Part shown: positions 20,729-31,313 of the stretch, one piece after another | Numbering within the stretch: position 1 is the stretch's first letter | How the letters are laid out: every line of letters starts with the position of its first letter | Source of the DNA: Blepharisma stoltei | Lineage: Eukaryota > Ciliophora > Heterotrichea > Heterotrichida > Blepharismidae | Length of the DNA stretch: 64,000 nt | Direction of reading: 5' to 3' | Assembly (NCBI GenBank): GCA_914767885.1 | Contig: CAJZBQ010000039.1 | Coordinates: forward strand, 310,001-374,000 | Notes under the pieces: model-generated | Told to the model about the DNA's origin: nothing | The model's database searches: none | What the model saw: the letters and a program-made list of their open reading frames with translations, nothing else | Program-made: the position numbers and the translations under genes

Positions 20729-22306
20729 ATGCCATCAAAATAGGCTTCGTCCTCTAATTCAATTTTCTGGACTTTTAAAGCAAATGTGCAAAAAAAGCTA
20801 TACCATTTTTAAGCAACAACAATATAAGAAAATAATAAATTTAATTATTAATTAAAAATACTTACTCCCCCCCCCCTCCGTGAGTGAACAAAAAAATTTT
20901 GTTCACTCACGGAGGGGGTTAATTTTTTTTTAAAAAATTTATATATAAAAATTTTTTATAAAAAGTTTTTTTTCGAAATTTAAAAAAATCCTAATTCGCA
21001 AAAATTGGAAAGCAAAAATTAATTTAATTTATAAAATTTATGTTTTAAAAAACAATTCGTTCAAAATTAAACAGAATTAGCTCTAGATTTCATTATACTA
21101 ATTATCATTTATATATCAAAGTTTTTTTCCATAAAAAAATTTTTGTTCATTCACGGAGGGTGGGTTTTTGGGCAAAAAATAGGGATTTTTCTAATGGTTT
21201 TGTTCACTCACGGAGGGGGGGGGGGGAGTTAGACCATTAAATCAGAATATATTTCCAGGCTCATCAGCACTTTTAGCCCAGTAAAAATTTCTTATCAAGA
21301 GTTGGTTTATAATGCTGACATAGATAAAAAGATTGAAGAAGGCTTTGGGCCAGATGGCTTAGGAATTATTACTGTGGAAAATATTCCTGCCTACCAAGAA
21401 AAACGTATGGCTCTTTTACCTTATGCTAGAAGACTTGCTCTACTTCCTGACGCTGAAAAGGCAAAGCTAGAATTGCCTGAAATAAAGTACATGATTGGGT
21501 GGAGCCACGGAAAAGAATTTTATGAGGGCACTGCTGATTTTTCAAAAGGGTCCTTTTATGCAAACCCAGAGGTAGACCAAGCCCCTCGCTACGAAGGAGC
21601 TTTTCACGATAATGTGTGGCCTGAAAGTCTGCCTGGACTTAGAATAGCATTCAGAGATTTAGGCCAAGAAATTATGAGGGTTGCTGGACTTTTGGCTAGA
21701 TCACTTGACAAATATGTTCTTGCTCGTTATAACGAATATCAGCCTGGCTTATTAGAAGATATCGTAAAAAATCATAAAAATACCGTTGGAAGACTTCTTC
21801 ATTATTTCCCTCAAGTTGGGTCAACCCATGAATGGTGTGGCTGGCACAACGACCATTCTTGCCTGACAGGACTTACTTGTCCTCTATACCTTAATCAGAC
21901 TACTGGAGAAATTGTATCTCCTAATGAGCTACCAGATGTAAAAACTGGGCTTTTCATCAGAAATAGAAAAGGTGAAATCCTGAAGGCTCATCTCACAAAT
22001 GATTTATTGTTATTCCAAATCGCAGAGACCTCGCAAATAATTTCTAATGGATGGCTTCAAGCGACCCCTCATTCTGTTTTAACAGGTGGTAATTTCCCTG
22101 ATATTTCTAGAAATACCTTCGCTGTTTTCATGGGACCAAAGCCAGACTTGGTATTAAGAGTCCCTGAAGACCATTCCAGGATGTTTGTTGAGCATGAAGG
22201 AATTCCATCCTTAAAATCTCGCTTCAAAAAAGGTATGACTTTTGGCGATTTTCATAACGCAACAGTATCTCATTTTAACTATTCTAGTTCACAAAATTTG
22301 CTATAA
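20729..22306 (+). CDS. 2OG-Fe(II) oxygenase-like protein
   Basis: From FSPVKISYQELVYN (about 21270) to TAA at 22306 the frame is open. The iron site HxD is seen in GWHNDHSC, the distal His in WLQATPHSVLTGG, and the 2OG-binding Arg-x-Thr-like element in ISRNTFAVFMGP, as in isopenicillin-N-synthase-type oxygenases. The frame is closed by a TAG just right of the MITE, so the start must lie elsewhere. A candidate is ATG 20729 (MPSK) joined across a larger IES (20743-21249) to YISRLISTFSPVKISY, giving 356 residues. The substrate is unknown. The core call is firm; the start is tentative. Confidence 0.8.
20743..21249. mobile_element. Candidate IES (507 bp) containing a GTGAGTGAAC-family MITE
   Basis: The MITE itself is clear (20865-21231, between TA 20863-20864 and TA 21230-21231, hairpin end on the left). 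Excising only the MITE leaves a TAG in the oxygenase frame. Excision between TA 20741-20742 and TA 21248-21249 opens it from an ATG. The outer boundary is an inference. Confidence 0.5.
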
Positions 22307-22459
22307 GCTTTAGAATATCAATTTTTTTTGGCCAAAAAATTATTTTCTAATGGCTTTGCTATTAAAATTGAATTTAAATTTAAAAGTTTTTCGTTGATAT
22401 AGCAGCTAACCTATAATAAATTGCGGATCCCGCTAGTTTAAACTAATCCGTTAATAAAA

Positions 22460-23739
22460 ATGAATTTTGAAAATAATAGCAACCACTTTGAAGAAGGGCC
22501 TACAAGCAGAGCGAAAAAACGATTTTTTAAGGATGCGAATAGAAGCACTAAAAAGCGAAAACTCGATAACAGGACGGAATGGGTAAAAAACTTGACATCT
22601 GAAGAAATTGAATTGCAAAGAATTGAGGAAGAAAAGCGAAGAGTTAGGGAAGATATGGAAAGGCATCAAAGGATGTACAATAAAATTAATGGAGGAATGC
22701 CAAGTTTTACGCCAAGATCTACTGGATTTCAAACACCTAAAAAAAGACAGACCGAAGAAAATATTTTTAGACCGACATTTAAAGCTAGAAAAATCCCGAA
22801 AACAATGAACCAGCCTCAGCTGTTTATTAGAAGCAGTGATCGACCTTTAACTGTGCCACGTGATTTTAATTTATCGTCTCCTGTAAATAGACACTCACTT
22901 TGTTTTAGCCCAGATCGCTCACTTCAAGATATAACTCCTCATGGCTCAGCCCAAAAATTAAGCTTTGAAAGCCCAGGATTCAAAGCACTGCCACTACCAG
23001 ACTTTTCATCACCATTTACCCCTAAAAAAATGTTTAGCCCTACAAAGCATCAAGAATTCAACCTTAGGACTGAAATAAGAGGGAGTGCCAAAAAGCAAAA
23101 TTTCGAAAAACAAATTAATGAAAAAAATGTTGCTGACTTCCCCCTCCATGAGCGAAAAAAAAAACTTGTTCATTTACGGAGGGGAGGGGGTTAATTTTTT
23201 TATAAAAAAATTTTTGTTCGCTCACGGAGGTGGGTTTTTGGGCAAAAATAGGGGTTTTTCTAGAGGTTTTATTCGCTCACGGAGGGGGAAGTGAGCAAAA
23301 TATGCGGCATTTTCGAGCTAAAACCTGATGCCATACTACTCCAACTCCTATAAAATCCTCAGATATTCCACTTGTTTATCCTATGGATATTGAATTGAAC
23401 AGTGATAGAAGAGCTGAACAAAGGTCTTTGTTTGATGAAAACCTAAGGGAAAAAGAAAGGAGGCAAAAAGAAATACAAAGGCAGCAGGAGGAAGAAAGGA
23501 GAATCAGGGAAGAACAAGAAATAGCAGAGCTGAGAAAAAGTATGAGTTTTAAAGCGCAACCTATTTCGAGAAATGTAATAAGACAATGGAGAAATGACAG
23601 TAATGAGAAAGAGGTAGTGAAAAATTGGAAAGATGAAAATGCAAATCCTAATATGTCAAGTTTGTTTTGTGATGAGAGCACAATTATGGAGACAGAAGAT
23701 TCAGGCATGGTGGATCAAGAAATGGCAGATGCAATTTAA
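22460..23739 (+). CDS. TPX2-domain spindle/microtubule protein
   Basis: Segments 22460-23136 and 23295-23739 give 373 residues. The C-terminal part reads REKERRQKEIQRQQEEERR then AELRKSMSFKAQPISRN, the TPX2-family motif (basic helix followed by RKS-x-x-FKA-x-P). The N-terminal half is basic and Ser/Pro-rich with several S/T-P sites (SPDRS, SPFTPKK), typical of a cell-cycle-regulated microtubule binder. TGA codes Trp in RAKTWCHTTP. TPX2-like function in spindle or microtubule nucleation is inferred from the motif only. Confidence 0.7.
23137..23294. mobile_element. IES: truncated GTGAGTGAAC MITE with TGA-flanked ends (158 bp)
   Basis: The MITE ends (CTTCCCCCTCCATGAGCGAA and CGCTCACGGAGGGGGAAG) are flanked by TGA on both sides (23134-23136, 23292-23294), not TA. 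Removing one TGA plus the element restores EKNVAEQNMRHFRAKTW in frame. A TA-to-TA alternative (23115/23301) is also in frame but would drop nine codons. Confidence 0.75.
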
Positions 23740-23950
23740 TATAAAAATTATTATTATTTTTAATATCTTTTTAAGTATATAATATACCAATCGAAACAGC
23801 AATCTTTGGAAAGAAAATTCTGTAGCAATCTATTGAAATATAAATTTATTTTATTTAAGGGTATAAATTGCCATTATAAAAGCTCAACTAATATTAATAA
23901 ATTTGTCTAATTTTGCTATAAATATAAATCTAAAGCTTATAATCTCACTT

Positions 23951-24311
23951 GGGAGTCTAGCTCAAATGGTAGAGCGCTTGCTTACTCCCTCATCACTAAA
24001 GACGGTGAATTTTTTACTCACTAGCAGAGGGAGCTATTTGTTCTTGGTTTCATAAAATTCAAATTTTTAAATATATCTCATTTAATTTTTTATATTTAGC
24101 TTTAAAGGATATAATATCTAAAATTCTATGTAATTAGCTGGAGATCTCATCTTACAATTGTTAATATATATTTTTTAAATAAAACTCATATTAAAGTTTT
24201 TTTTGCTTTCGAACAGAGGCTTAATTATGGATTTACCAAATGATTTTATTAACAAGCCAATGGCAGAAGTTAGCATGCAAGAGGCACGGGGATCGATACC
24301 CCGGTCTTCCA
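23951..24311 (+). tRNA. tRNA-Ala (AGC), interrupted by an IES in the anticodon loop
   Basis: The 5' half is 23951-23984 and the 3' half 24273-24311. Joined, the 73-nt RNA folds as a cloverleaf: D stem GCTC/GAGC, anticodon stem CTTGC/GCAAG with loop TTAGCAT (anticodon AGC), T arm CGGGG-ATCGATA-CCCCG, discriminator A73. The acceptor stem has the G3:U70 pair, the alanine identity element, and one U-U mismatch at 6:67. The A box (TAGCTCAAATGG) and B box (GGATCGATACC) are present, and TTTTTT follows directly as a Pol III terminator. The insert sits between U33 and the wobble base A34 on the TA, not at the usual tRNA intron position 37/38. Confidence 0.92.
23985..24272. mobile_element. IES within tRNA-Ala (288 bp, eroded MITE)
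   Basis: Between TA 23983-23984 and TA 24271-24272. The left part CTCCCTCATCACTAAAG ... ACTCACTAGCAGAGGGAGCTA is a decayed arm hairpin. The right part GAACAGAGGCTTAATTATGG ... AGAAGTTAG matches the double-arm end of the MITE design. Removal restores TTAGCAT. Confidence 0.88.
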
Positions 24312-24366
24312 TTTTTTATTCAATATTAATTATAAATAGTTTTTAAAATGAGTTTCATTAATTTTA

Positions 24367-26436
24367 TTATCTCTTCTTATATGGGATACTTTTAATAATT
24401 GCACGATCATTCATTTCTTCTCTTGTCAAGAAAGCTTTATCATCTTCTTCCCCAGGCTCTTTTTCATCTTTAATCGGCTGCGCATCAATTTCAATTTTAA
24501 TCGGCTGTTTTATAGCATTTTGTTGGCTATGATGAGTATTTGCAGGCATAACTCCAGTTGGAGCATAAGAATGATCATTTGTGCATCCCCAATACATCTG
24601 CAATATTTCATTAGTTCTTAATTCAATAACACCTAAGCATTGCATCATATTAGATTCATCAACTCCTTGTGTGTCCAGCATCATTTCAGTCATCTCATTA
24701 TTGCACCCAATTTTTTTCAAAATCTGTTGAATCCCAATTTTCAATGCATTTATAGTTTTCATTGTTTTTTCGTATTTCCTTTCATAATTTTCAGCTCTTG
24801 ACTCAGTTGTGCTAAGCCTTACTTCCAAGTCACTCATAATTTTTTTCCTTTGATTATCTGTATTTATTCCTTTTCCTTTGTAGCTTTCTATTTCTGCCTT
24901 AATCTGAGCTATTTGTTTTTCTAGCCTTTCTATATCATTACTTAGCTCGTTTACATAGTTATATAAAGAATAATTGTGTTTTTCAGCTTCAACAAAAGTT
25001 CTAACAATTTGATCAATATCAGAAAGCCCAGTTGCTTCTTCAATTTTTTTAAAGGCTTCTTCATATTGCTCTACTTTTTTTACTGCTTCTCTAATATTTT
25101 CTCGATCTTTTTTACTTATAGATCCTGTATGGTCTAAATTTTTTATGATATCCATATCATTCTTTTTCAATAAGCTTTCTTCTTGGTTCTCTTCTTCTTT
25201 TTCTTCTTGTCTTAAATCCAAATAGTCTTTTACTTTAGAATCATTTCTTATCAGCTCAGTTAGCTCTTGCCATTCTTGTTTAAACTTCGTCTGCTCTCTT
25301 TCTGCTGTTTCTTTTAGGCTTAATAGCTGTTTTTTTGCATCATCCCTTTGGATTTTGGCTTGCTCTTTTTGAGACTCAATTTGTTTTAATTCTTGCTGCT
25401 TTTGTTCGACTTCTTCAGTTAAACGCTGACGAAGGGTTTGGGTAAACTTTTTTCTATAATTAAAATATGGCGTCTCAACTTGGCTTGGCCGAGAGGCCAA
25501 GCAGTATCGAGCCCTATTTTAATTATATCCGGCAAGGTTTTGCTAGCGAAGAAATGGACAGCTATGCTAGATAACTAGCCCTAGTCCTTTTTCCAAGTTA
25601 GATTTTACCTCGAGGGAAGGGAGACTTTGAAGTTGGAAAAGGGGAAGCCCAGCCAAGCCTGTAAAGGTCTATCGGGCAACTCCCTAACGAGAAACCAGGA
25701 GTTTCGCCCTGGGCTACAAGTTTTTCCCTTTTGCCGAAAGTCGGTCAGAGATTCCATTTTTTTAAATTTCGAGACAGGCAACCTTCGTCAGGCGTACGGC
25801 ACGGTGACCCAAACTTCCCAACTGCGGAGTGCATGTGCAGGCCCATGTCCGTAGGAGCGAGACTTTGAAGGCCGTGAGAGACGGTTGTTGGCGAGCAGGC
25901 GAGTGGAGCGTTACGGGAGGGAATAAGGGCTTTCGGGCCCCGACAGGGAGCTTATCAATAATCTTAAGTTAAGTTAAGTTAAGGTAAACTTTTTTCTCTC
26001 TTCTTAAAGAATCAATCTGGCTATGGATTTTCTTGTTTTGAGCTACAGCTTCATTGTACTTTTGCAGGGTTTTATCAAGCTTATGCTCAGTCTTTTTTAT
26101 TTTCTGTACAATTGTGTCATTAGTTTCTTTGTTTTTTTTGGCAGCTCCAATTGAAGCACGCTTGTTGATGATTTTTTCTTGGATTTCAATGATCTTTTTG
26201 TCAAGCTCGTCACGTTTCTTGGTTTCGTATTCGATCTTTCGGGTGTAAATGTCCCCTTGATCTTGGAGACGGGCAATGTGAGATTCATTTCCAATTGGCG
26301 TTGTATGAATATGATCAAGCTGCATTTGGTCTTTTAGCTTCTTGGTTTCTGCTTTGAGGCTCTCTATAGTTTGTCGATATTGCAGACTTTGGTGGTTGGC
26401 GTTTGGGCTTTCTTTGGTTTGAATTCGTTCTCTCAT
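24367..26436 (-). CDS. Outer dynein arm docking complex protein, CCDC63/CCDC114 (ODAD1) type
   Basis: ATG 26436; segments 26436-25985 and 25456-24367 total 1,542 nt, 513 residues. It is nearly all coiled coil. The block ATGLSDIDQIVRTFVEAEKH then NYSLYNYVNELSNDIERLEK matches the CCDC63/CCDC114 conserved core. In the family this protein tethers outer dynein arms to the doublet microtubule. The C-terminal 70 residues are acidic and unstructured. A retroposon interrupts it between REKKVY and RKKFTQTL. Confidence 0.88.
25459..25986. mobile_element. IES made of a SINE-like retroposon (528 bp) in the docking-complex gene
   Basis: The retroposon body 25456-25982 is flanked by a 15-bp duplication GGTAAACTTTTTTCT (25441-25455, 25983-25997). 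The head is AAAATATGGCGTCTCAAC; the tail is (TTAAG)n. Homologous block at 43.8-44.25 kb (GGCAAGGTTTT, GGACAGCTATGCTAG, GCCCTGGGCTACAAG). Frame is restored by excision between TA 25457-25458 and TA 25985-25986, which leaves both target copies in the mRNA. Confidence 0.82.
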
Positions 26437-26652
26437 GATTTTAGTTATTTTTGATAATTTTGATTTACTTACTAGTTTATATTTATAATTATTGATTTTC
26501 TCCTCTCAAAACATGTTTTCAATTAAAAATTAAAAGTCATTGAAATAATGCATCATGAGCATTATATCTCATATACTTCTGCTATCCTTAAGTGTAAATC
26601 TTCCCTATATTATGTAAAATGTCTAACAATTTAGCATCAATTGATATCTATA

Positions 26653-27834
26653 ATGAATGAAATATCTCTCGATCGAAAAATCAAGTTCCCTCCTATAGCA
26701 AAAACTGCGGAAAAACTGAAATCCAATCTAGACAGATCTATTCTCAATAAAACTACAATTGAGTCTCCAACTGCTTCAAAAGCCATTAATCATCTACGCT
26801 TTCGTTCTAAACTAAGCCAAGGACTTATTACTCCAGATAAAAACTCATCAATTATTAGAGATAACAAGTCAAACCTAAAGCATTTAGAAGAAACTAACCA
26901 TTTAAGGACAGAAATTGCTTTAAGCGAAGATCGCATTAAAAGTGTCAGAGCAGGAAAACCGCTAAATTTTGTTTTTCCGTCATCTCCTCTAAGGTTCGTA
27001 GAACCAGCTAAAGAAAACTACCATAGAGACCATTTAGGCACCCCACAAATTGACCCTTTAAATAGCGAACTTATATACATTGGAAGAAAACGCCATGTAA
27101 GCTTAATGAATTCTTCTCCTCATATGCCATATTTAATGCTTCCATCTCTTAAAGAAGTAATTCTAAACGCTGGAGTCAAGAAAAAAGAATTCCAAGAGAA
27201 CGAAGAGGACTTATCTAAAAAATTTGATAAGCTTGACAAGCTTTATCACCACAAAACTACTGATAAGCACGAAAGGCGAGATTTTTCTGTTCCAAAATCA
27301 ATAGTCTCTCCAAGATTGATAGGCTCCATTTTAAATGAAGACCCTACTGACAATTATTCATTAGAATTTGACCCTATACATCAACTATTCCAAAGATGCA
27401 AAGAATTTAAAAAAGGCAAAGAAAAAATGGACAGAAAACTAAATGATTTATTAGCCACACTAAAATTCGACAGATCTGAAGCAGTGTGATTGAAGCATAA
27501 GCATTTCAAAACATCAGAAAAAAGGAGCGTGTTTCAAGGCAGGCTGCTTGATTTGTGGAATATGAGGATTGATGCTGAAAAAGAAAGACTCGAAAAGTAT
27601 AGAGGAATGATAAGCCAGGTCTGCTGATATAGAGATTTGTTGTGGTTTGCAGTTACAAAATGTCCTGATATTAGTCCAACCACTTATTATATTTTAGACC
27701 ATATTAAAAATATGACAGAAGAAGGTGTTAAAATAAAGAAAAATGATATAGAAAAAGCGATTAGCAAAATACCTGAAAGTGAGAGGATTCCTGGAATAAA
27801 CATTTTGATCGAAAAAATTTTAAGTGATTTATAA
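26653..27834 (+). CDS. Unknown basic/coiled-coil protein
   Basis: ATG 26653 to TAA 27834, 393 residues, with two in-frame TGA read as Trp (after DRSEAV and SQVC). The N-terminal 150 residues are basic and low in structure (MNEISLDRKIKFPPIAKTAE). A charged helical segment (KKEFQENEEDLSKKFDKLDK) and a compact C-terminal region (LLWFAVTKCPDISPTTYYIL) follow. No IES seen. Head-to-head spacing of 216 bp with the docking-complex gene suggests a shared promoter region. Family not recognised. Confidence 0.8.
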
Positions 27835-27923
27835 TTATAAGTATACATATCACCCTTAAATTTTCTAATAGAAAATGGCTTGAATTGTATGCTGAAGAGC
27901 ATAAAGGAAATCATTATATACAG

Positions 27924-30178
27924 TTAATAATCAAGATCTTCAACTTCAGCCTCTTCTTCTTCATCACTATCTGTGTCAGGAAGAATCATTGTGTATCTAT
28001 AAAAAGATGGGACTTCAAATAGTGTTGTTGTCTCTTTCGGCATCGCGCTTGCTTCTGACAAACTAGTAGATACACTATTGGCATTGACATCCGATATATA
28101 ATGCGATGCTTTATCGCGTAAAATTGCGTCATTTTTGTACATTTGTTCTGGGCTTCTTTTAATTCCCAAAATATTTTTGGCCTCATATTTCATTCTTGTG
28201 TGCCTTCGCCTCCTAAAATGGGTTGGGTTTCTTGGATCGTGAGGGTTAATTTTCTTTCTCCCATTCATTTTTTTAGCTAGCCATTCTTTTTTAGTCTCTT
28301 CTTCTTGAGATCACAGGTAATTGCATTTTAGTGCGACATGTCCTATTCGTTTACAAATATAGCAGGTAACGCCAATTTGGGAATAGTCCTCTTTTTCACA
28401 GACACTCTGAATGAAATTTAAAGCTTCTTGAGCTTTGACGTCCTTGTGAAGAGAACGCCAAGCATCTTCAAATTTCAAAGTAAGGAGATCAGAAAATGCT
28501 GAACATTTTACACTTGCTGTCCTAGAGTGGCCGACAAAAAATCCAACTTCTCCGAAGTAGCTGCCTTTTCGAAGCTCTGCTAAGTGAGCTTTCATCTGCT
28601 TGTAATAAAGATAGACTGAGCCATCTATAATAATATATATCGTTCTATTTTTTTCGCCTTCAGATAAGACTTCATCTCCTGGAGCATAGGTCTCTTCTTT
28701 GAGATTTTTTAAAATGGTGGTTAAAGACTGTAAATCTAAAAATCTTGAAAATGTAGGACAGATTTTGATGGCTGGGTAATGAATATATGCAGATATTTCA
28801 TTTTTAAGAGGCTCGCTTAAAAGATTTAGAATATCATCTTCTCTTATGTTGATATTTTTTTGGTTCTCATATACATATTCCAAATAGCTTCTTACTTTAA
28901 ACTGCAAATCCTTAGGTACTCTATTTCTTCTTAAATGGTTTGTCATTGAGATTATTTCTTCTCGGTGCTTTTTTTCTTTGAGATCTGTTCTTTCTACAAA
29001 CTCATGTATGCTCCCAATTGCATACCCATAAAATGCTGAAGCAAAAACCATACATATCATAGCAACAATTTTTTCAGGTGTTGTGTGAGCGTGGATGTCC
29101 CCATATCCAATTGTAAGTAGCGTTGTGAAAGCTCAGTATAAACTAATTACATATTTTTCTGCTAATGAAAGATCGCCCATCTGATCACTTTCTTCGTACA
29201 CTCTTACTCATGAATCAGAAGCATTTAAACCTTGAGAAGACCCTGTGTAATACCACAAGCAACCAATTCAATGTGCAAACATATAGATAGCTACTAACTC
29301 CTCTCCATTTTTTCTTCAGAATAATTTAAAGCGAACCAATTTTGCAATTAATAACAACCAAATACAATTCTTGTATTATGGGGGTTAAGAACCGAAATAA
29401 ATGAAATATCTGAAGGAGCAGCTCATGAGTTATGCTATCTTCAATTTTCAATATAATCAGCCTTATTTTTGCAAATCTTAGCAGCCGAATAATTTTAAAA
29501 AACCTAGGCAGCCTCGCAGATTTTAATAACTGTGAGGAGCTAGTTCCATCACTTTGGAACACGCCGCCATCAATAATTCAAGTATAAGGAAAACTTGAGA
29601 GTAGATCAAGCATAAATCATGATTTTAAATAATGAAAAGCAATTAACTTTCTGTTCATAATCAATGTACCTTTTTTAAAGTAACCTGTGTTGAAATTAAA
29701 GATAATATCAGTTAATAAAGCTAGTGAAATAACAAAATCATAATAAACTAAAAGCCCAGTTGTCGTGATATCAAAACTTATTGAAAAAGGGACGTAAATT
29801 CCTTGAGAAAGCAAATCTAGAAATATAAAGACATCTCATACGAGTTTTCAGTAGCTTTCTGCATGGATCAAAAATTTCCCATTTCATTCTTCTTTATTTC
29901 ACATCGTATGACTGTTAACGAGAATTGCATTATTAATAATGTATAACAATAGGGTATTTTTATGTGATTTTAAGTTGACTATTAGGAAAATGATATAAAG
30001 AGTTTAAAAATGGCATATCATAATTAACTTTTGGGATAAAATCAATTGGCGTTATTTGTTTTTGAGGCCTCAAAATAGCGTTTGGGTCTTTAGGATCCAT
30101 AGAATGGGAATGTACAATCAAATTAGATAAACTAAGAATTGAGTCATCGTCTTTTTCCATCTTATTTATTAGAATCAT
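27924..30178 (-). CDS. Cyclic-nucleotide-binding, voltage-sensor-type K+ channel with CCHC knuckle
   Basis: From ATG 30178 with TGA as Trp. An S4-like segment (SARLPRFFKIIRLLRFAKIR) precedes a pore with YWAFTTLLTIGYGDIH, the K+ selectivity signature. A C-linker and a cyclic-nucleotide-binding fold (SEGEKNRTIYIIIDGSVYLY, GSYFGEVGFFVGHSRTA) follow. C-terminal to it is CYICKRIGHVALKC, an exact C-x2-C-x4-H-x4-C zinc knuckle, unusual in a channel. Then a basic stretch and an acidic tail (DTDSDEEEEAEVED). One IES (29297-29387) cuts S5, and a second small one is needed near 29945-30005. A ciliary or plasma-membrane EAG/HCN-like channel is inferred. Confidence 0.85.
29297..29387. mobile_element. Short IES (91 bp) in the K+ channel gene
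   Basis: Between TA 29295-29296 and TA 29386-29387. Removal joins LFRFL to VAIYMFAHWIGCLWYY, a normal S5 segment. Confidence 0.82.
29945..30005. mobile_element. Probable very short IES (about 49-61 bp), boundary uncertain
   Basis: The N-terminal frame (SLYHFPNSQ) and the following frame (NNAILVNSHTMWNKEEW) differ by one phase here. Several TA pairs give in-frame joins (for example, a 52- or 61-bp excision), so I cannot choose one. Confidence 0.45.
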
Positions 30179-30190
30179 TGAATGTTGCTA

Positions 30191-30726
30191 ATTCCCCCTT
30201 TAAATTGGAACAAAAAGTCCTAAAGGGGGTTAATTTTATTATTTAAAAAGAAATTATAGGGCTAAATTTTCAGAAAAAAGTTTTTTAAAATAAACCATTG
30301 CTTAAATTTCTTTTAGCTTTCATAAATGAGATAATTGTTAAAATTTCATAAAAATTTTAACATGTCATGGACTCAATTTGATATTTAAATGGAATGTCAA
30401 AATTTTTTTGAAAATTTTAAAAAGTTAATTTACCATGATAAGCAAAATAAATTTTATTCATAATTATATTTAAAAATTTTAAAAAATGTAAATTAAACCC
30501 AATATTTTTTAAATTTAATTTATATGAAGAACAACCAAAAGAATAATCGATTCAGTGTGATAACTGTTTAAACAATATTCTACTCGTATTTTGTCGATTA
30601 AATTTAGCCAAAAATATTTTTTATGAAAATTAGTATTTTCACCTACAAAGTAAATTTAAAGGAGGTTATAAATACCAAAAAATGGAAATTTTACCTATAT
30701 TTTTTTCTAATTTTAAAGGGGGGGTA
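30191..30726. mobile_element. IES/MITE with CCTTTAAATTGGAAC arms (536 bp), intergenic
   Basis: Between TA 30189-30190 and TA 30725-30726, only 11 bp upstream of the channel ATG. The left end is an arm hairpin (CCCTTTAAATTGGAAC ... CTAAAGGGGGTTAA); the right end has TTTTAAAGGGGGGGTAA. Same family at 51533 and 58921. Confidence 0.8.
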
Positions 30727-31040
30727 AAGGCATTTAAATTTCGGTAGACTAATGCATTTTGCAAACAATTTTAACTGTTGGCCTCAATTATAGATTTTAA
30801 ATTTTAGCCAAAGCATTTTATGTGAATTCAAATATTTTTTTTAATAATAAAATTAATTTGTTCCAGAGCATATAAAATTTATTTTATAAATTGTATGCTG
30901 TAAAGGTCATTACTATATAAGATGGATGAAACTTTTTCTCAGTTAATCACATAAATTAAAATAGGAACAATAACTGAGTTATTATAACTTTAATAGCACA
31001 CACACAAAAAAAAAACACAATGCAAATTAAAAGATATTAT
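30727..31040. other. Intergenic, AT-rich
   Basis: About 310 bp with a short (CA)n(A)n run at 30999-31019. No gene seen. Confidence 0.5.
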
Positions 31041-31274
31041 CTAATTTCATTTGTGCTGATATACACAATAATCCAATTCAGATTGGGCATCTTTGCATGA
31101 TTTCTTGTCCCCATTGGAGAGTATGCATATATGCAAATCAGCATTTTGTTTGTTACAGTGCTTTTCTATTAGCTTGTCGTTTTCTACTTCTTTAGAGACA
31201 TGTCAATGAGCACAATAGATTCCAGTAACTAAAGCAGGTAAGATGAGAATAGCAGCTGAATAAGCGTATTCCAT
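31041..31274 (-). CDS. Twin CX9C (CHCH-type) mitochondrial microprotein
   Basis: ATG 31274 to TAG 31041, 77 residues, with TGA as Trp in CAHWHV and QHKWN. A hydrophobic N-terminal helix (YAYSAAILILPALVTGIYCA) precedes two exact C-x9-C pairs: CNKQNAD...IC and CKDAQSELDYC, separated by ten residues. Twin CX9C proteins fold in the mitochondrial intermembrane space through the Mia40 relay; many are respiratory-complex subunits or assembly factors. Which one is unknown. Divergent from the next gene, with 39 bp between the ATGs. Confidence 0.72.
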
Positions 31275-31313
31275 TTTATTATTAGCTTTAAACAATAAAT
31301 AAATACAATACAT

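Noticed and set aside
23985-24272. Interpreting the tRNA insert as a normal tRNA intron
   Set aside because: It sits at 33/34 and not 37/38, is 288 bp long, has MITE-type ends and is bounded by TA.
24367-25500. A start at 25500 (MASRPSQVETPY) for the docking-complex C-terminal half
   Set aside because: Those residues are encoded by the retroposon head; the true coding sequence enters at 25456 from the upstream segment.
25627-25854. A 75-codon frame in GC-rich sequence
   Set aside because: It belongs to the retroposon body; the copy at 43.8-44.2 kb does not keep the frame.
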